This document shows, one piece after another, positions 25,831 through 36,175 of a stretch of DNA of 64,000 nucleotides. Position numbers and translations under genes: made by a program. Source of the stretch: Streptomyces sp. TLI_171 (GTDB lineage Bacteria > Actinomycetota > Actinomycetes > Streptomycetales > Streptomycetaceae); contig NZ_RAPS01000001.1 in assembly GCF_003610255.1 (NCBI RefSeq), positions 3,534,001 to 3,598,000 of the forward strand, written 5' to 3'. Numbering within the stretch: position 1 is the first letter of the stretch; each line of letters opens with the position of its first letter. The notes beneath the pieces are model-generated. The model saw nothing but the letters and a program-made list of their open reading frames with translations, did no database searches and was not told the DNA's origin.

Positions 25831-26799
25831 ATGTCGTTGGACCAGAAGCCCGTGGATGAGCCCGCTCCCGTCCCCGCCGCGCCCGCCGTCGAGGAGCCGT
25901 GGAGCGTCCGCTCGGCCGGGCCGTGGACGCACCGCGACCTGGCGGCGAACGGTGCGCGGTTCCACATCGCCGAGCTGGGCGAGGGCCCGCTGGTGCTGCT
26001 GGTGCACGGCTGGCCGGAGTACTGGTGGGCGTGGCGGCACCAGCTGACGGCGCTCGCCGAGGCGGGCTTCCGGGCGGTGGCGCTGGACCTGCGCGGGATG
26101 GGCGGCTCGGACCGCACCCCGCGCGGCTACGACCCGGGCAACCTGGCGCTGGACATCACCGGGGTGATCCGTTCGCTCGGCGAGCGCCAGGCGCACCTGG
26201 TCGGGCACGCCACCGGCGGCACGCTGGCCTGGGTGGCGGCGGTGATGCGCCCGTCGGTGATCCGCAGTCTGACGGTGGTGTCGGCGGCGCACCCGCGGCA
26301 CCTGCGCCGGGCGCTGCTGACGGACCGTCGGCAGATCGCCGCGTTCGACCACGTGCTGGGCTTCCAGCGGCCGTGGATCCCGGAGCGGCAGCTGGTCGCG
26401 GAGGACGGCGCGCTGGTCGGCGAGTACCTGCGGGCCTGGACGGGGCCGAACATGCTGCCCGCGGACGCGGTGGCCTCGTACCGCAAGGCGATCCAGGTGC
26501 CGAGCACCGCGCACTGCTCGATCGAGCCGTACCGCTGGCTGCTGCGGTCGATGGCGCGGCCGGACGGCATCCAGTTCGCGCGCCGGATGAAGAAGCAGAT
26601 CACCGCGCCGGTGCTGCACGTGCAGGGCGCCGCGGACCCGGTGCTGCTGTCGCGCACCGCGCTGGGGGCGGGCGAGTACGTGGCCGCGCCGTACCGGTGG
26701 CGGCTGCTGCCGGGGGTCGGGCACTTCCCGCACGAGGAGGTTCCGGAGGAGTTCACCTCGGAGCTGATCGGGTGGGTCCGGCAGCACAAGGAGCAGTGA
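25831..26799 (+). CDS. EphE-like alpha/beta hydrolase lacking the nucleophile
   Basis: A 322-residue alpha/beta-hydrolase placed as ephE (Rv3670) in the conserved order. It has the oxyanion motif HGWPE near residue 60, the acid candidate in GAADPVLL near residue 268 and the base His in GVGHFPHEE near residue 297. The nucleophile elbow reads GHATGG at residues 125-130, whereas epoxide hydrolases have GHDWGG and esterases GHSxGG, so the nucleophile position is Ala (codon GCC). A catalytically dead or non-hydrolytic role is likely. The first 35 residues are Pro/Ala-rich. Confidence 0.85.
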   Translation: MSLDQKPVDEPAPVPAAPAVEEPWSVRSAGPWTHRDLAANGARFHIAELGEGPLVLLVHGWPEYWWAWRHQLTALAEAGFRAVALDLRGMGGSDRTPRGYDPGNLALDITGVIRSLGERQAHLVGHATGGTLAWVAAVMRPSVIRSLTVVSAAHPRHLRRALLTDRRQIAAFDHVLGFQRPWIPERQLVAEDGALVGEYLRAWTGPNMLPADAVASYRKAIQVPSTAHCSIEPYRWLLRSMARPDGIQFARRMKKQITAPVLHVQGAADPVLLSRTALGAGEYVAAPYRWRLLPGVGHFPHEEVPEEFTSELIGWVRQHKEQ

Positions 26800-26921
26800 G
26801 CGGCGGCCCGTCAACCTCCGCCCACTCCCCCGGAGTTACTGGCGTTCATATGACAAGCGCATAGGCCAGTCGCCGGGGTCGAACGCGGTTACTCCGGGCG
26901 GCCCAGGGGAATCCATCCGGT

Positions 26922-27125
26922 ATGACCTGGATGCCCGATCGAGAAGCCCAGCCGCGCCGGAGCCGCCGTGGCAGCAGCAGCTCGCAACCGCACGTTCCGC
27001 AGCCGGAGTGGCCCTACGAGCCGTCCGAGCGGACGCCACGCAGCGCGGGGTACCGCCTCGGCATTCCGAAGATCATCGGACGGCGCGCCCGCTGGGTCGG
27101 CGCCCGGCTCCGCCGGGAGTTGTGA
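26922..27125 (+). CDS. Small basic hypothetical protein
   Basis: A 67-residue Arg/Ser/Pro-rich protein, unrecognised. The C terminus, IPKIIGRRARWVGARLRREL, could form a basic amphipathic helix. Codon third positions are mostly G or C and the frame ends just before a perfect 22-bp terminator, which supports a gene. No good ribosome binding site precedes the ATG, so it may be leaderless or non-coding. Confidence 0.45.
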   Translation: MTWMPDREAQPRRSRRGSSSSQPHVPQPEWPYEPSERTPRSAGYRLGIPKIIGRRARWVGARLRREL

Positions 27126-27143
27126 GCCCCGCCGCGCAGCCCG

Positions 27144-27192
27144 CAACGGCCGGGGCCGCGAGGAGGACGACTCCTCGCGGCCCCGGCCGTTG
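27144..27192. terminator. 22-bp perfect bidirectional terminator hairpin
   Basis: Arms at 27144-27165 and 27171-27192 are fully complementary around the loop GACGA. It lies between the rightward small ORF and the leftward YdjM-like gene and would end transcription from both sides. Confidence 0.85.
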
Positions 27193-27206
27193 CCGTGACG
27201 ACCGGC

Positions 27207-27908
27207 TCAGGTCAGCACGGTCGGCGAGATCGCGGTGCTCCACAGCAGCAGCGCGAAGGTCGCCAGCGTCATCATCGGGACCAGGATCTTGGTCTCCACG
27301 TCGTTGCCGGTGCGCTTGATCAGCACGATCTCGTAGCGCTCCTTGTGCGGCCACAGCAGCGGCGAGCCCTGCTTGGTCAGACAGTCGCCGAGCAGGTGCG
27401 CCAAGGTCCCCAGGGCCACCGCGTACGGCAGCCAGCCCGGGGCGCTGGGCAGCCACTTGAGCATGCCGAAGGTGCCGAGCGCGGCCATGCCCATCACGGT
27501 GATCCAGGCCATCGGACCCTCGCCCGGCGGGTGCAGGCGCAGCGCGCGCAGCGCCATGGCCAGCAGGAAGAACGTCAGGCCGATGGTGAACCAGCGGCCG
27601 CCGAAGGTGATGCCGGCCCAGCTGCCGCCGCCCATCAGCGCCACGAACAGCAGCGAGTGGGTGGCGTGCCGGTGGCCGCCGGAGACCCAGGCGACGAAGC
27701 GGCACAGCACCTTGGAGATCGGGCCGAGGAAGTTGGCGATGGTGCCGTCGTGGTGGTCCAGGTCCGGCAGCAGGGCCGCGCCGGCGCACAGCACGGTGCC
27801 CATCAGGACGTCGGCGGGCTGCAGGTGGATGCCGATCAGCGGTGGGACGAACGGCGCGGTGGCCGCGAACAGCAGGGCGCCGCTGACCGCGTGCGAGTGA
27901 CCCATCAT
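27207..27908 (-). CDS. YdjM/DUF457-type membrane-bound putative metal-dependent hydrolase
   Basis: A 233-residue membrane protein with the family's metal-binding pattern: GHSHAVSGAL at the N terminus, LLPDLDHHDGT near residue 48, GHRHATHSLL near residue 79 and GTLAHLLGDCLTKQG near residue 168. The conserved His and Asp face the same side of several helices. Relatives include LexA-induced YdjM and phospholipase-like proteins; activity is unproven. ATG codons at 27908 and 27905 are both possible. Confidence 0.82.
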   Translation of the reverse strand: MMGHSHAVSGALLFAATAPFVPPLIGIHLQPADVLMGTVLCAGAALLPDLDHHDGTIANFLGPISKVLCRFVAWVSGGHRHATHSLLFVALMGGGSWAGITFGGRWFTIGLTFFLLAMALRALRLHPPGEGPMAWITVMGMAALGTFGMLKWLPSAPGWLPYAVALGTLAHLLGDCLTKQGSPLLWPHKERYEIVLIKRTGNDVETKILVPMMTLATFALLLWSTAISPTVLT

Positions 27909-28032
27909 GGCGTCTGACTGACCTCCCGTCGGGCTCCTTCCATGGCGGCCCGGCTGGACCGTTCGGGTGAGCGCCGCCGACGCTATCAGGCCCGGCCGAC
28001 GGTCCGTCAGAGTGTGTTCGGCCAGTGGCCGG

Positions 28033-29217
28033 TCACAGTGCGCAACCCTCGGTGCTGACCTTGGCCCCGGCGGTGGCGCCTTGGGCGACGTCCTCCTTCA
28101 CCTCGGCGGCGGTCAGCACGTACCCGGTGTCGGAACTGTCCAGCGACTTGGCGAACACCACCCCGTAGACCTGGCCGTCCGGAGTGAGCAGCGGGCCGCC
28201 GCTGTTGCCCTGGCGGACCAGCGAGCGCACCGAGTAGACGTCCCTGACCACCTGGCCGCGGTGGTAGATGTCCGGGCCGTTGGCCTGGATCCGGCCGCGG
28301 ATGCGGGCGGGCTGGACGTTGAAGGAGCCGTTCTCGGGGAAGCCGGCGACGATCGCCGAGTCGTTGGTCCGCGCCTCGCCGGCGAAGGACAGCGGCGGGG
28401 CGTTCAGCTTGGGAACGTCCAGCACCGCGATGTCGCGCTGCCAGTCGTAGCGGACCACGGTGGCGTCGTACAGCTGGCCGGCGCCGCCGATCTGCACGGT
28501 CGGCTCGTCCACGCCGCCGACCACGTGGGCGTTGGTCATCACCCGGTGCGGGGCGAACACGAAGCCGGAGCCCTCCAGGGTCTTGCCGCAGGACGCGGCG
28601 GTGCCCAGCACCTTCACCAGCGAACCCTTGGCCCGCACCACGCCCGGGCTGTTGGCCAGCGCCGGGTCGGGGGCCTCCACCTCGGTGATCGGCTCCTGCT
28701 CGAACGGGTTGAAGACCTGCGGGAAGCCGTTGCGGGCGAGTTCCTTGCTGAAGTCGGAGAACCAGTTCGGGGCGTCGTCCGGGAGCGCCGACTGCACCGA
28801 GCCGAGCACCGCGGAGGTGCGGACCTGCTTGGAGACGGTCGGCATCGAGGTGCCCGCCAGCGCCGAGCCGATCAGCCAGGCCACCAGCAGCATGGACAGC
28901 ACGTTGACCAGCGAGCCGCCGATCGCGTCCAGGGTCTTCACCTTGCCCTGGCCGATCCGGCCGCGGAGCTTCCAGCCGAAGTGCGTGGTGATCGCCTGGC
29001 CGATCGCGGCGAGCACGATCACCACCACCACCGCCACCACTGAGGCGGTGGTGCCCGGCGACAGGTGGCGCAGCAGCAGCGGCAGCAGCTGGACGGCGAT
29101 CAGGCCGCCCCCCAGGAAGCCGAGCACCGAGAGCACGCCGACCACGAACCCCTGCCGATAGCCGGATACGGCGAAGCCCAGTGCGGCGGCGATCAACAGG
29201 AAGTCCAGGACGTTCAC
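28033..29217 (-). CDS. marP: MarP-like membrane serine protease (CvpA plus trypsin domain)
   Basis: A 394-residue protein with four N-terminal membrane helices of the CvpA/colicin V type (residues 1-130) and a periplasmic chymotrypsin-fold protease. The triad is His in TNAHVVGG near residue 226, Asp in RDIAVLD near residue 260 and Ser in GNSGGPL near residue 340. Two Cys (SCGKT near 202 and the C-terminal GCAL) may form the disulfide known in M. tuberculosis MarP (Rv3671c), which resists acid and oxidative stress by activating peptidoglycan hydrolases. The position between the ephE-like and nth/Nudix genes agrees. GTG start. Confidence 0.92.
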   Translation of the reverse strand: MNVLDFLLIAAALGFAVSGYRQGFVVGVLSVLGFLGGGLIAVQLLPLLLRHLSPGTTASVVAVVVVIVLAAIGQAITTHFGWKLRGRIGQGKVKTLDAIGGSLVNVLSMLLVAWLIGSALAGTSMPTVSKQVRTSAVLGSVQSALPDDAPNWFSDFSKELARNGFPQVFNPFEQEPITEVEAPDPALANSPGVVRAKGSLVKVLGTAASCGKTLEGSGFVFAPHRVMTNAHVVGGVDEPTVQIGGAGQLYDATVVRYDWQRDIAVLDVPKLNAPPLSFAGEARTNDSAIVAGFPENGSFNVQPARIRGRIQANGPDIYHRGQVVRDVYSVRSLVRQGNSGGPLLTPDGQVYGVVFAKSLDSSDTGYVLTAAEVKEDVAQGATAGAKVSTEGCAL

Positions 29218-29362
29218 CCGGATACCCTCCCACGTCCCGCCGGGCGGGGGACACCGGTGCCCGGCCGTCGCCCGATCGGGTCAGCCCGGCGGGCACCGCG
29301 CCCGGATTGGTTGCGACGGTCTGATCATCCGCACATCTGACGAGCGCTCAGGGAGTCGTGCC

Positions 29363-30154
29363 ATGGAACAGCCCAGGTGGGACGTGCCGGTGGTGGACCG
29401 CACCGAGTTCCAGCCGGCCCTGGACGTCCCGCCGCCCGGGCCGCAGAACCGCCTCACCGTGCTGCTGCGCCTGCTGCTGCTGATCCCCCAGTTCATCGTG
29501 CTGTGGCTGCTGTCGGTCGTCGCCTTCGTGGTCGTGGTGATCGGCTGGTTCGGCGCGCTGTTCACCGGGCGGCTGCCCCGCTTCGCCGCCGAGTGGCTGA
29601 GCGGGTTCGCCGCCTACGACACCCGGGTCTACGCCTCGATGCTGCTGATGGTCGACCGCTACCCGCCGTTCCGCTTCGACGCCCCCGACCACCCCGTGCG
29701 GATCGAGCTGCGCCCCGGCGAACCGCTGAACCGCCTCGCGGTCTTCTTCCGGCTGCTGCTGGCGATCCCCGCCGCGATCGTCCAGGGCCTGCTGCAGACC
29801 GGCTGGTGGGCGGTGTCCTTCATCAGCTGGCTGATCGTGCTGGTCCTCGGGCGGATGCCGCAGACCCTGTTCGAGGCCACCGCCGCCGTGCTGCGCTACC
29901 GGATGCGCTTCCAGGCGTACCTGATGATGCTCACCTCGGCCTACCCCAAGGGCGTCTTCGGCGACCCGGCGAAGTCCGAGCCGGCGCGCTCCGCGACCCG
30001 GCCGCTGGTGCTCGGCGGGGGCGCGAAGGCGCTGCTGGTGATCTACCTGGTGCTCGGACTGGCCGGATCGGCCGCGAGTTCGGCGAGCAACCAGTGGAAC
30101 GACGAGGACGGCACCGTCTCGACCATGGCCACCCTGCGGGCGCCCTCGGCCTGA
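29363..30154 (+). CDS. DUF4389 membrane protein
   Basis: A 263-residue protein with duplicated DUF4389 units: each has a soluble strand followed by RL(T/A)V(L/F)xRLLLxIP and two membrane helices (near residues 32-66 and 122-162), then a cytoplasmic segment (DRYPPFRFD, TSAYPKGVFG). A final helix lies near residue 225. Function unknown. The ATG at 29363 follows CAGGGAG. It is divergent from marP. Confidence 0.8.
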   Translation: MEQPRWDVPVVDRTEFQPALDVPPPGPQNRLTVLLRLLLLIPQFIVLWLLSVVAFVVVVIGWFGALFTGRLPRFAAEWLSGFAAYDTRVYASMLLMVDRYPPFRFDAPDHPVRIELRPGEPLNRLAVFFRLLLAIPAAIVQGLLQTGWWAVSFISWLIVLVLGRMPQTLFEATAAVLRYRMRFQAYLMMLTSAYPKGVFGDPAKSEPARSATRPLVLGGGAKALLVIYLVLGLAGSAASSASNQWNDEDGTVSTMATLRAPSA

Positions 30155-30161
30155 CCCGGCG

Positions 30162-30866
30162 TCAGGAGCCGTGGCGCATCGAGAGCGCCACGGCCTCCTC
30201 GGACAGCTCCACCGTGCGGCGGGTGTCCCAGGGCCGCTCCAGGCCGCTGAAGTGCAGCACCCGGTCGATCACCCCCGCCGTGAACCCCCACACCAGGCGG
30301 CCCGCCACCTGGAAGGCGGGCCCGGTGAAGCCCGACGGGTGCCGCAGCTTGGCGCGGTTGGCCGGGTCGGTCAGCTCCGCCAGCGGCACCCGGAACACCG
30401 CGCCGGTCTCCGCCGGATCCACCACCGCGACCGGCGACTCCCGCCGCCACCAGCCCAGCACCGGCGTCACCACGAAGCCGCTCACCGGGATGTACAGCGC
30501 GGGCAGCCGCGCGAACAGCTGCACGCCCGACGGGTCGAGGCCGGTCTCCTCGGTCGCCTCGCGCAGCGCCGCCGCGAGCGGGCCCGCGCCCGCCGGGTCG
30601 CCGTCCTCCGGGTCCAGCGCACCGCCCGGGAAGGACGGCTGCCCCGCGTGCGAGCGCAGGCTGCGGGCCCGCTCGATCAGCAGCAGGTCCGGCCCGGCCG
30701 GGCCGTCACCGAACAGCATCAGCACCGCCGACGGGCGTCCGCCCTCGGCCGGGGGCAGGAACCGGCTCAGCTGCTCGGGCACCGCCCGCTCGGCGGCCTC
30801 CCGCACCGGCAGCAGCCACTCCGGCAGGCCGTCGCGGACCAGGGCGGGCGCAGGTGGGGTCGTCAT
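30162..30866 (-). CDS. Nudix hydrolase, CoA-pyrophosphatase type
   Basis: A 234-residue Nudix enzyme. The Nudix box spans [14 protein letters not shown] to REATEETGL (about residues 72-107), with the metal-binding REATEE glutamates. The preceding [21 protein letters not shown] is the UPF0035 signature of coenzyme A pyrophosphatases, which split CoA and its derivatives to 4'-phosphopantetheine and 3',5'-ADP. Its ATG at 30866 overlaps the stop of nth by ATGA, so the two are translationally coupled. Confidence 0.9.
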   Translation of the reverse strand: MTTPPAPALVRDGLPEWLLPVREAAERAVPEQLSRFLPPAEGGRPSAVLMLFGDGPAGPDLLLIERARSLRSHAGQPSFPGGALDPEDGDPAGAGPLAAALREATEETGLDPSGVQLFARLPALYIPVSGFVVTPVLGWWRRESPVAVVDPAETGAVFRVPLAELTDPANRAKLRHPSGFTGPAFQVAGRLVWGFTAGVIDRVLHFSGLERPWDTRRTVELSEEAVALSMRHGS

Positions 30867-31840
30867 CCGCGGCCTCCGGCGGTCTTCGCGACGGCGGTCT
30901 TCCCGGCTGCCGCCTTCTTGGCAGCGGGCTTCCTGGCTGCGGGCTTCCTGGCTGCGGGCTGCTCGGCGCCGGCGCTGTCGGCGGTGGCGCTCTCGGCGGG
31001 CAGGACGTCCGGGTCGGTGTCCGGGAGCGGGTGGCCGGCGGCGAGCTCGGCGCGGGCGGCGGCCTCGCCCGGGTAGTCGGCCGGCGGGCGCAGGCGCTGG
31101 CCCGGCTGGCCCGCCAGCTCGTACTTCAGCAGCTTGCGGGCCTGCTCCGGGTCGGTCTCGCCGGTGCCGTACGACGGGCAGAGCGGCGCGATCGCGCACG
31201 CCCCGCAGGCGGGCTTGCGGGCGTGGCAGACCCGGCGGCCGTGGAACACCACCCGGTGCGAGAGCATCGTCCACTCCGACTTCGGGAAGATCGCCATCAC
31301 CTCGGCCTCGACCTTCTCCGGGTCCTCCTCGACCGTCCACCCGAAGCGGCGGGCCAGCCGTCCGAAGTGGGTGTCGACGGTGATCCCCGCCCCGCCGAAC
31401 GCGTTGCCGATCACCACATTGGCCGTCTTCCGGCCCACGCCCGGCAGCGTCACCAAGTCCTCCAGCCTGCGCGGGACCTCGCCGTCGAAGCGGTCGCGCA
31501 GGGCGATGGACAGGCCGATCAGCGACTTCGCCTTGGCGCGGAAGAAACCCGTCGGCCGGATGATCTCCTCCAGCTCCTCGGGGACCGCCGCCGCGAGGTC
31601 CTCCGGCGTCGGGTACGCCGCGAACAGCGCCGGCGTCGTCTGATTGACCCTCAGGTCGGTGGTCTGCGCCGACAGCACGGTCGCCACCAGCAACTGGAAC
31701 GGCCCGTCGAAGTCCAACTCCGGGTGCGCGTACGGGTACAGCTCCGCCAGCTCACGGTTGATCCGCCTAGCCCGCCGCACCATCCCCAGGTGCGTCTCGG
31801 GCTTCTTCCGCCCGACCTTCGCGACCTTGCTCTCTGCCAT
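30863..31840 (-). CDS. nth: Endonuclease III with basic low-complexity tail
   Basis: A 325-residue DNA glycosylase/AP lyase that removes oxidised pyrimidines. It has the helix-hairpin-helix [12 protein letters not shown] near residue 132 with the catalytic Lys, the catalytic Asp in TVDTHFGR near residue 155, and the 4Fe-4S cluster C-x6-C-x2-C-x5-C ([17 protein letters not shown]) near residues 205-221. The core ends near 245. About 80 further residues end in a Lys/Ala/Pro tail of histone H1-like repeats ([16 protein letters not shown]) that may tether the enzyme to DNA. It overlaps the Nudix gene. Confidence 0.95.
   Translation of the reverse strand: MAESKVAKVGRKKPETHLGMVRRARRINRELAELYPYAHPELDFDGPFQLLVATVLSAQTTDLRVNQTTPALFAAYPTPEDLAAAVPEELEEIIRPTGFFRAKAKSLIGLSIALRDRFDGEVPRRLEDLVTLPGVGRKTANVVIGNAFGGAGITVDTHFGRLARRFGWTVEEDPEKVEAEVMAIFPKSEWTMLSHRVVFHGRRVCHARKPACGACAIAPLCPSYGTGETDPEQARKLLKYELAGQPGQRLRPPADYPGEAAARAELAAGHPLPDTDPDVLPAESATADSAGAEQPAARKPAARKPAAKKAAAGKTAVAKTAGGRG
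30926..30960. repeat. 15-bp tandem repeat in the nth tail
   Basis: GGGCTTCCTGGCTGC occurs at 30926-30940 and again at 30941-30955, followed by a partial copy. On the coding strand it encodes repeated Ala-Ala-Arg-Lys-Pro units, the likely source of tail length variation by slippage. Confidence 0.8.
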
Positions 31841-31952
31841 GCACGAAGGCTACGCCGAACCGCCGGGGGTGCGGCCACGATTCGCTCGCGCCCCCGCGCC
31901 GAGGGCGAGGCCGGCGGGGGCGCTCCGGGCGGTGCGGGATTGCTTGCGCAGG

Positions 31953-31968
31953 ATACCCCCAGGGGTAT
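31953..31968. promoter_or_regulatory. CsoR-type operator 1 upstream of copZ
   Basis: ATACCCC-CA-GGGGTAT is a perfect 7-bp inverted repeat matching the actinobacterial CsoR copper-repressor operator. It lies 58 bp before the copZ start, in the promoter region. Confidence 0.75.
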
Positions 31969-31985
31969 AACTGAACTCAGAACGA

Positions 31986-32004
31986 GATACCCCCACCGGG
32001 TATC
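31986..32004. promoter_or_regulatory. CsoR-type operator 2 upstream of copZ
   Basis: GATACCC and GGGTATC form an inverted repeat around CCACC, 21 bp before the copZ start. It is the second copy of the same motif, about 34 bp from operator 1 centre to centre. Confidence 0.65.
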
Positions 32005-32025
32005 CAGCGACCACCGGAGGCCCCC

Positions 32026-32298
32026 ATGTCCTGCTGCTCCACCGACGGCACCTGCTCCACCACCGCGACCGCCACCGCCCCGGCCGCCGTCACCACCGTG
32101 TTCACCGTTGCCGGAATGACCTGCGGCCACTGCGAGCAGGCCGTCGGCAAGGCGGTCGGCGCGCTCGACGGCGTCGCCGCCGTCCGGGTCGACGTGCAGG
32201 CCGGCCTGGTCAGCGTCGACTCGGCCGCCGAACCGGACGAGGTGGCGGTGCGCGCCGCGATCGACGAGGCCGGCTACCAGCTGACCGGCCGGGCCTGA
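32026..32298 (+). CDS. copZ: Copper chaperone, CopZ-like
   Basis: A 90-residue heavy-metal-associated domain protein. The metal site is GMTCGHC near residues 30-36, in the usual ferredoxin-like fold ending EAGYQLTG. An N-terminal extension, MSCCSTDGTCSTT, adds three more Cys and may bind extra copper. It should bind Cu(I) in the cytoplasm and deliver it to the ATPase encoded 54 bp downstream. GGAGG lies before the ATG, and two CsoR-type operators lie upstream. The csoR gene itself is not in the window. Confidence 0.92.
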   Translation: MSCCSTDGTCSTTATATAPAAVTTVFTVAGMTCGHCEQAVGKAVGALDGVAAVRVDVQAGLVSVDSAAEPDEVAVRAAIDEAGYQLTGRA

Positions 32299-32352
32299 CA
32301 GCACCCGCCCGCCCCGGCCGCGGGCGGGGGTCCGAGACCACGAGGAGCCCTG

Positions 32353-34599
<2,247 letters not shown>

Positions 34600-34613
34600 A
34601 CCCGTCGAGGCGT

Positions 34614-34653
34614 CCGGCCCGGGATCCGTCCCGGGCCGGGCCGGTCAGTTTTT
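34614..34653 (+). terminator. Intrinsic terminator of the copZ-copA operon
   Basis: CCGGCCCGGGA at 34614-34624 pairs with 34629-34639 around TCCG, and a TTTTT run follows at 34649-34653. It is one of the few terminators here with a T tract. Confidence 0.85.
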
Positions 34654-34724
34654 GAGAAGCCGGACGGCGGCCCCGGTTCCTACGATGAAGAACGTCAACG
34701 AGGCACGGCAACGGGAGAGACGAC

Positions 34725-35174
34725 ATGGCGGGCACCGAGAAGCACGAGGGTTTCACCGCGGACGAGCGCGCGGCGATGAAGGAGCGCGCCAAGGAGCTGA
34801 AGGCGGAGTCCAAGCGCGCCTCGGCCGCGGCGAAGGCCGCCGAGGCGGAGCAGGACCTGCTGGAGAAGATCGCCGAAATGCCGCACGAGGACCGGGTGCT
34901 GGCCGAGCGCTTCCACGAGATCGTCACCACCGTTGCGCCGGAGCTCGCCCCGAAGACCTGGTACGGCATGCCGGCGTACAACAACAAGGACGGCAAGCCG
35001 GTCTGCTTCTTCCAGAGCGCCGCCAAGTTCAAGTCCCGCTACGCGATGATCGGCTTCAGCGACAACGCCAAGCTGGACGACGGCGACATGTGGCCGACCT
35101 ACTTCGCCATCGCCGACCTGGGCGAGGCGGAGGCGGCGCGCCTCTCCGACCTGGTGAAGCGCGCCGTCAGCTGA
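34725..35174 (+). CDS. DUF1801 (YdhG-like) protein with charged N-terminal helix
   Basis: A 149-residue protein. Residues 1-60 are almost wholly charged helix (ERAKELKAESKRASAAAKAAEAEQD), a likely coiled coil. The remainder is a DUF1801/YdhG domain, with the typical APELAPKTWYGMPAYNNKDGKPVCFFQ and the conserved WPTYFAI. Family function is unknown. GGGAGA precedes the ATG at 34725. It converges on the PEP mutase-like gene across a hairpin. Confidence 0.8.
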   Translation: MAGTEKHEGFTADERAAMKERAKELKAESKRASAAAKAAEAEQDLLEKIAEMPHEDRVLAERFHEIVTTVAPELAPKTWYGMPAYNNKDGKPVCFFQSAAKFKSRYAMIGFSDNAKLDDGDMWPTYFAIADLGEAEAARLSDLVKRAVS

Positions 35175-35190
35175 CCTGCCGTCACCTTCC

Positions 35191-35226
35191 GAACGCCCTG
35201 TTCAGCGCCCGCTGAACAGGGCGTTC
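35191..35226. terminator. Bidirectional hairpin overlapping a coding end
   Basis: GAACGCCCTGTTCAGC at 35191-35206 pairs perfectly with 35211-35226 around GCCC. It lies between converging genes, and the left arm contains the stop codon of the leftward gene (35202-35204), so that gene's final codons are part of the stem. Confidence 0.8.
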
Positions 35227-36053
35227 AGGGTGCCGTAGTCCTGCGTGCCGTCCAGCGCGCCCAGGGTGCCCGGGCCGAGCAGCTCGACGGCCGCCCGGTG
35301 GGCGGCGGTGTAGGCCGCCTGGGCGAGCGCGGTGCCCAGGCTGATCCGGCGCACCCCGGCGGCGGCGAGCTCGGTGACGGTCGGGCCGCCCGGGACGGCC
35401 ATCGCGTTGACCGGCAGCGGCGAACGGTCCGTCAGCTCCTTCAGCGCCACCAGGTCGACCAGCCCCGGCACGAACAGCGAGTCCGCGCCCGCCGCCGCGT
35501 ACGCCTCGGCCCGGCGCAGCACGTCCGCCGGGCGGTCCTGCTCCGCCCCGATCCCGAACAGGTGAACGTCGGTGCGGGCGTTGATCAGCAGCTCCGGCAG
35601 GCCGGCCGCGACGGCGGCCGCCCTCGCCGCGGCCAGCCGGGCGGCCTGCTCGGCGACCGGGAACAGCGGGCCGCCCGGGGAGGTCGAGTCCTCCAGGTTG
35701 ATGCCGACCGCGCCCGCCTCGACCACCGCGCGGACGGTCGCCGCCACGTCCTCCGGCGCCGCCCCGTAGCCGCCCTCGACGTCGGCGGTGACCGGGACGT
35801 CCACCGCCACGACGATCCGGCGCACCGCCTCGGCCATCGCCGCCCGGTCCAGTCCGTGGCCGTCGCCGCGGCCGGCCGACCAGGACACTCCGCCGCTGGT
35901 GGTGGCGACGGCCTGCGCGCCCGCCGCGGCGATCACCGCGGCGCTGCCCGCGTCCCAGGCGTTGGGGAGCACCAGGACCGCCGGGGCGGCGGAGAGGGCG
36001 CGGAGCCGGTGGGCGAGCTCGGTGGAACGGGTGGGGAGGGCGCTGGAGGGCAT
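35202..36053 (-). CDS. Isocitrate lyase/PEP mutase superfamily protein
   Basis: A 283-residue TIM-barrel enzyme of the PEP mutase/ICL family. Metal and substrate residues are visible in VLPNAWDAGSA, VTADVEGGYG, GINLEDS and INARTDV. The KKCGH loop of true isocitrate lyase is absent, so it belongs to the mutase/oxaloacetate decarboxylase/2-methylisocitrate-lyase-like group, with C-C or P-C lyase activity on an alpha-hydroxy or phosphono acid; the substrate is unknown. It starts at the ATG at 36053 and is divergent from a winged-helix regulator. Confidence 0.85.
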   Translation of the reverse strand: MPSSALPTRSTELAHRLRALSAAPAVLVLPNAWDAGSAAVIAAAGAQAVATTSGGVSWSAGRGDGHGLDRAAMAEAVRRIVVAVDVPVTADVEGGYGAAPEDVAATVRAVVEAGAVGINLEDSTSPGGPLFPVAEQAARLAAARAAAVAAGLPELLINARTDVHLFGIGAEQDRPADVLRRAEAYAAAGADSLFVPGLVDLVALKELTDRSPLPVNAMAVPGGPTVTELAAAGVRRISLGTALAQAAYTAAHRAAVELLGPGTLGALDGTQDYGTLNALFSGR

Positions 36054-36175
36054 GTCGGCAACCGCTTTCCGGACGTGTTTCTGCGGACGGTTCGATGCTG
36101 CCCGATGCGGGCGGCCGGTGGGGATTGATTAAGCTCTGGCCGAATCGTCGGACAGTCGGTGCGGAGGTGGGCGCG

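Noticed and set aside
30926..30960. Short repeats as a CRISPR array
   Set aside because: Tandem 15-bp units inside the nth coding sequence, without spacers.
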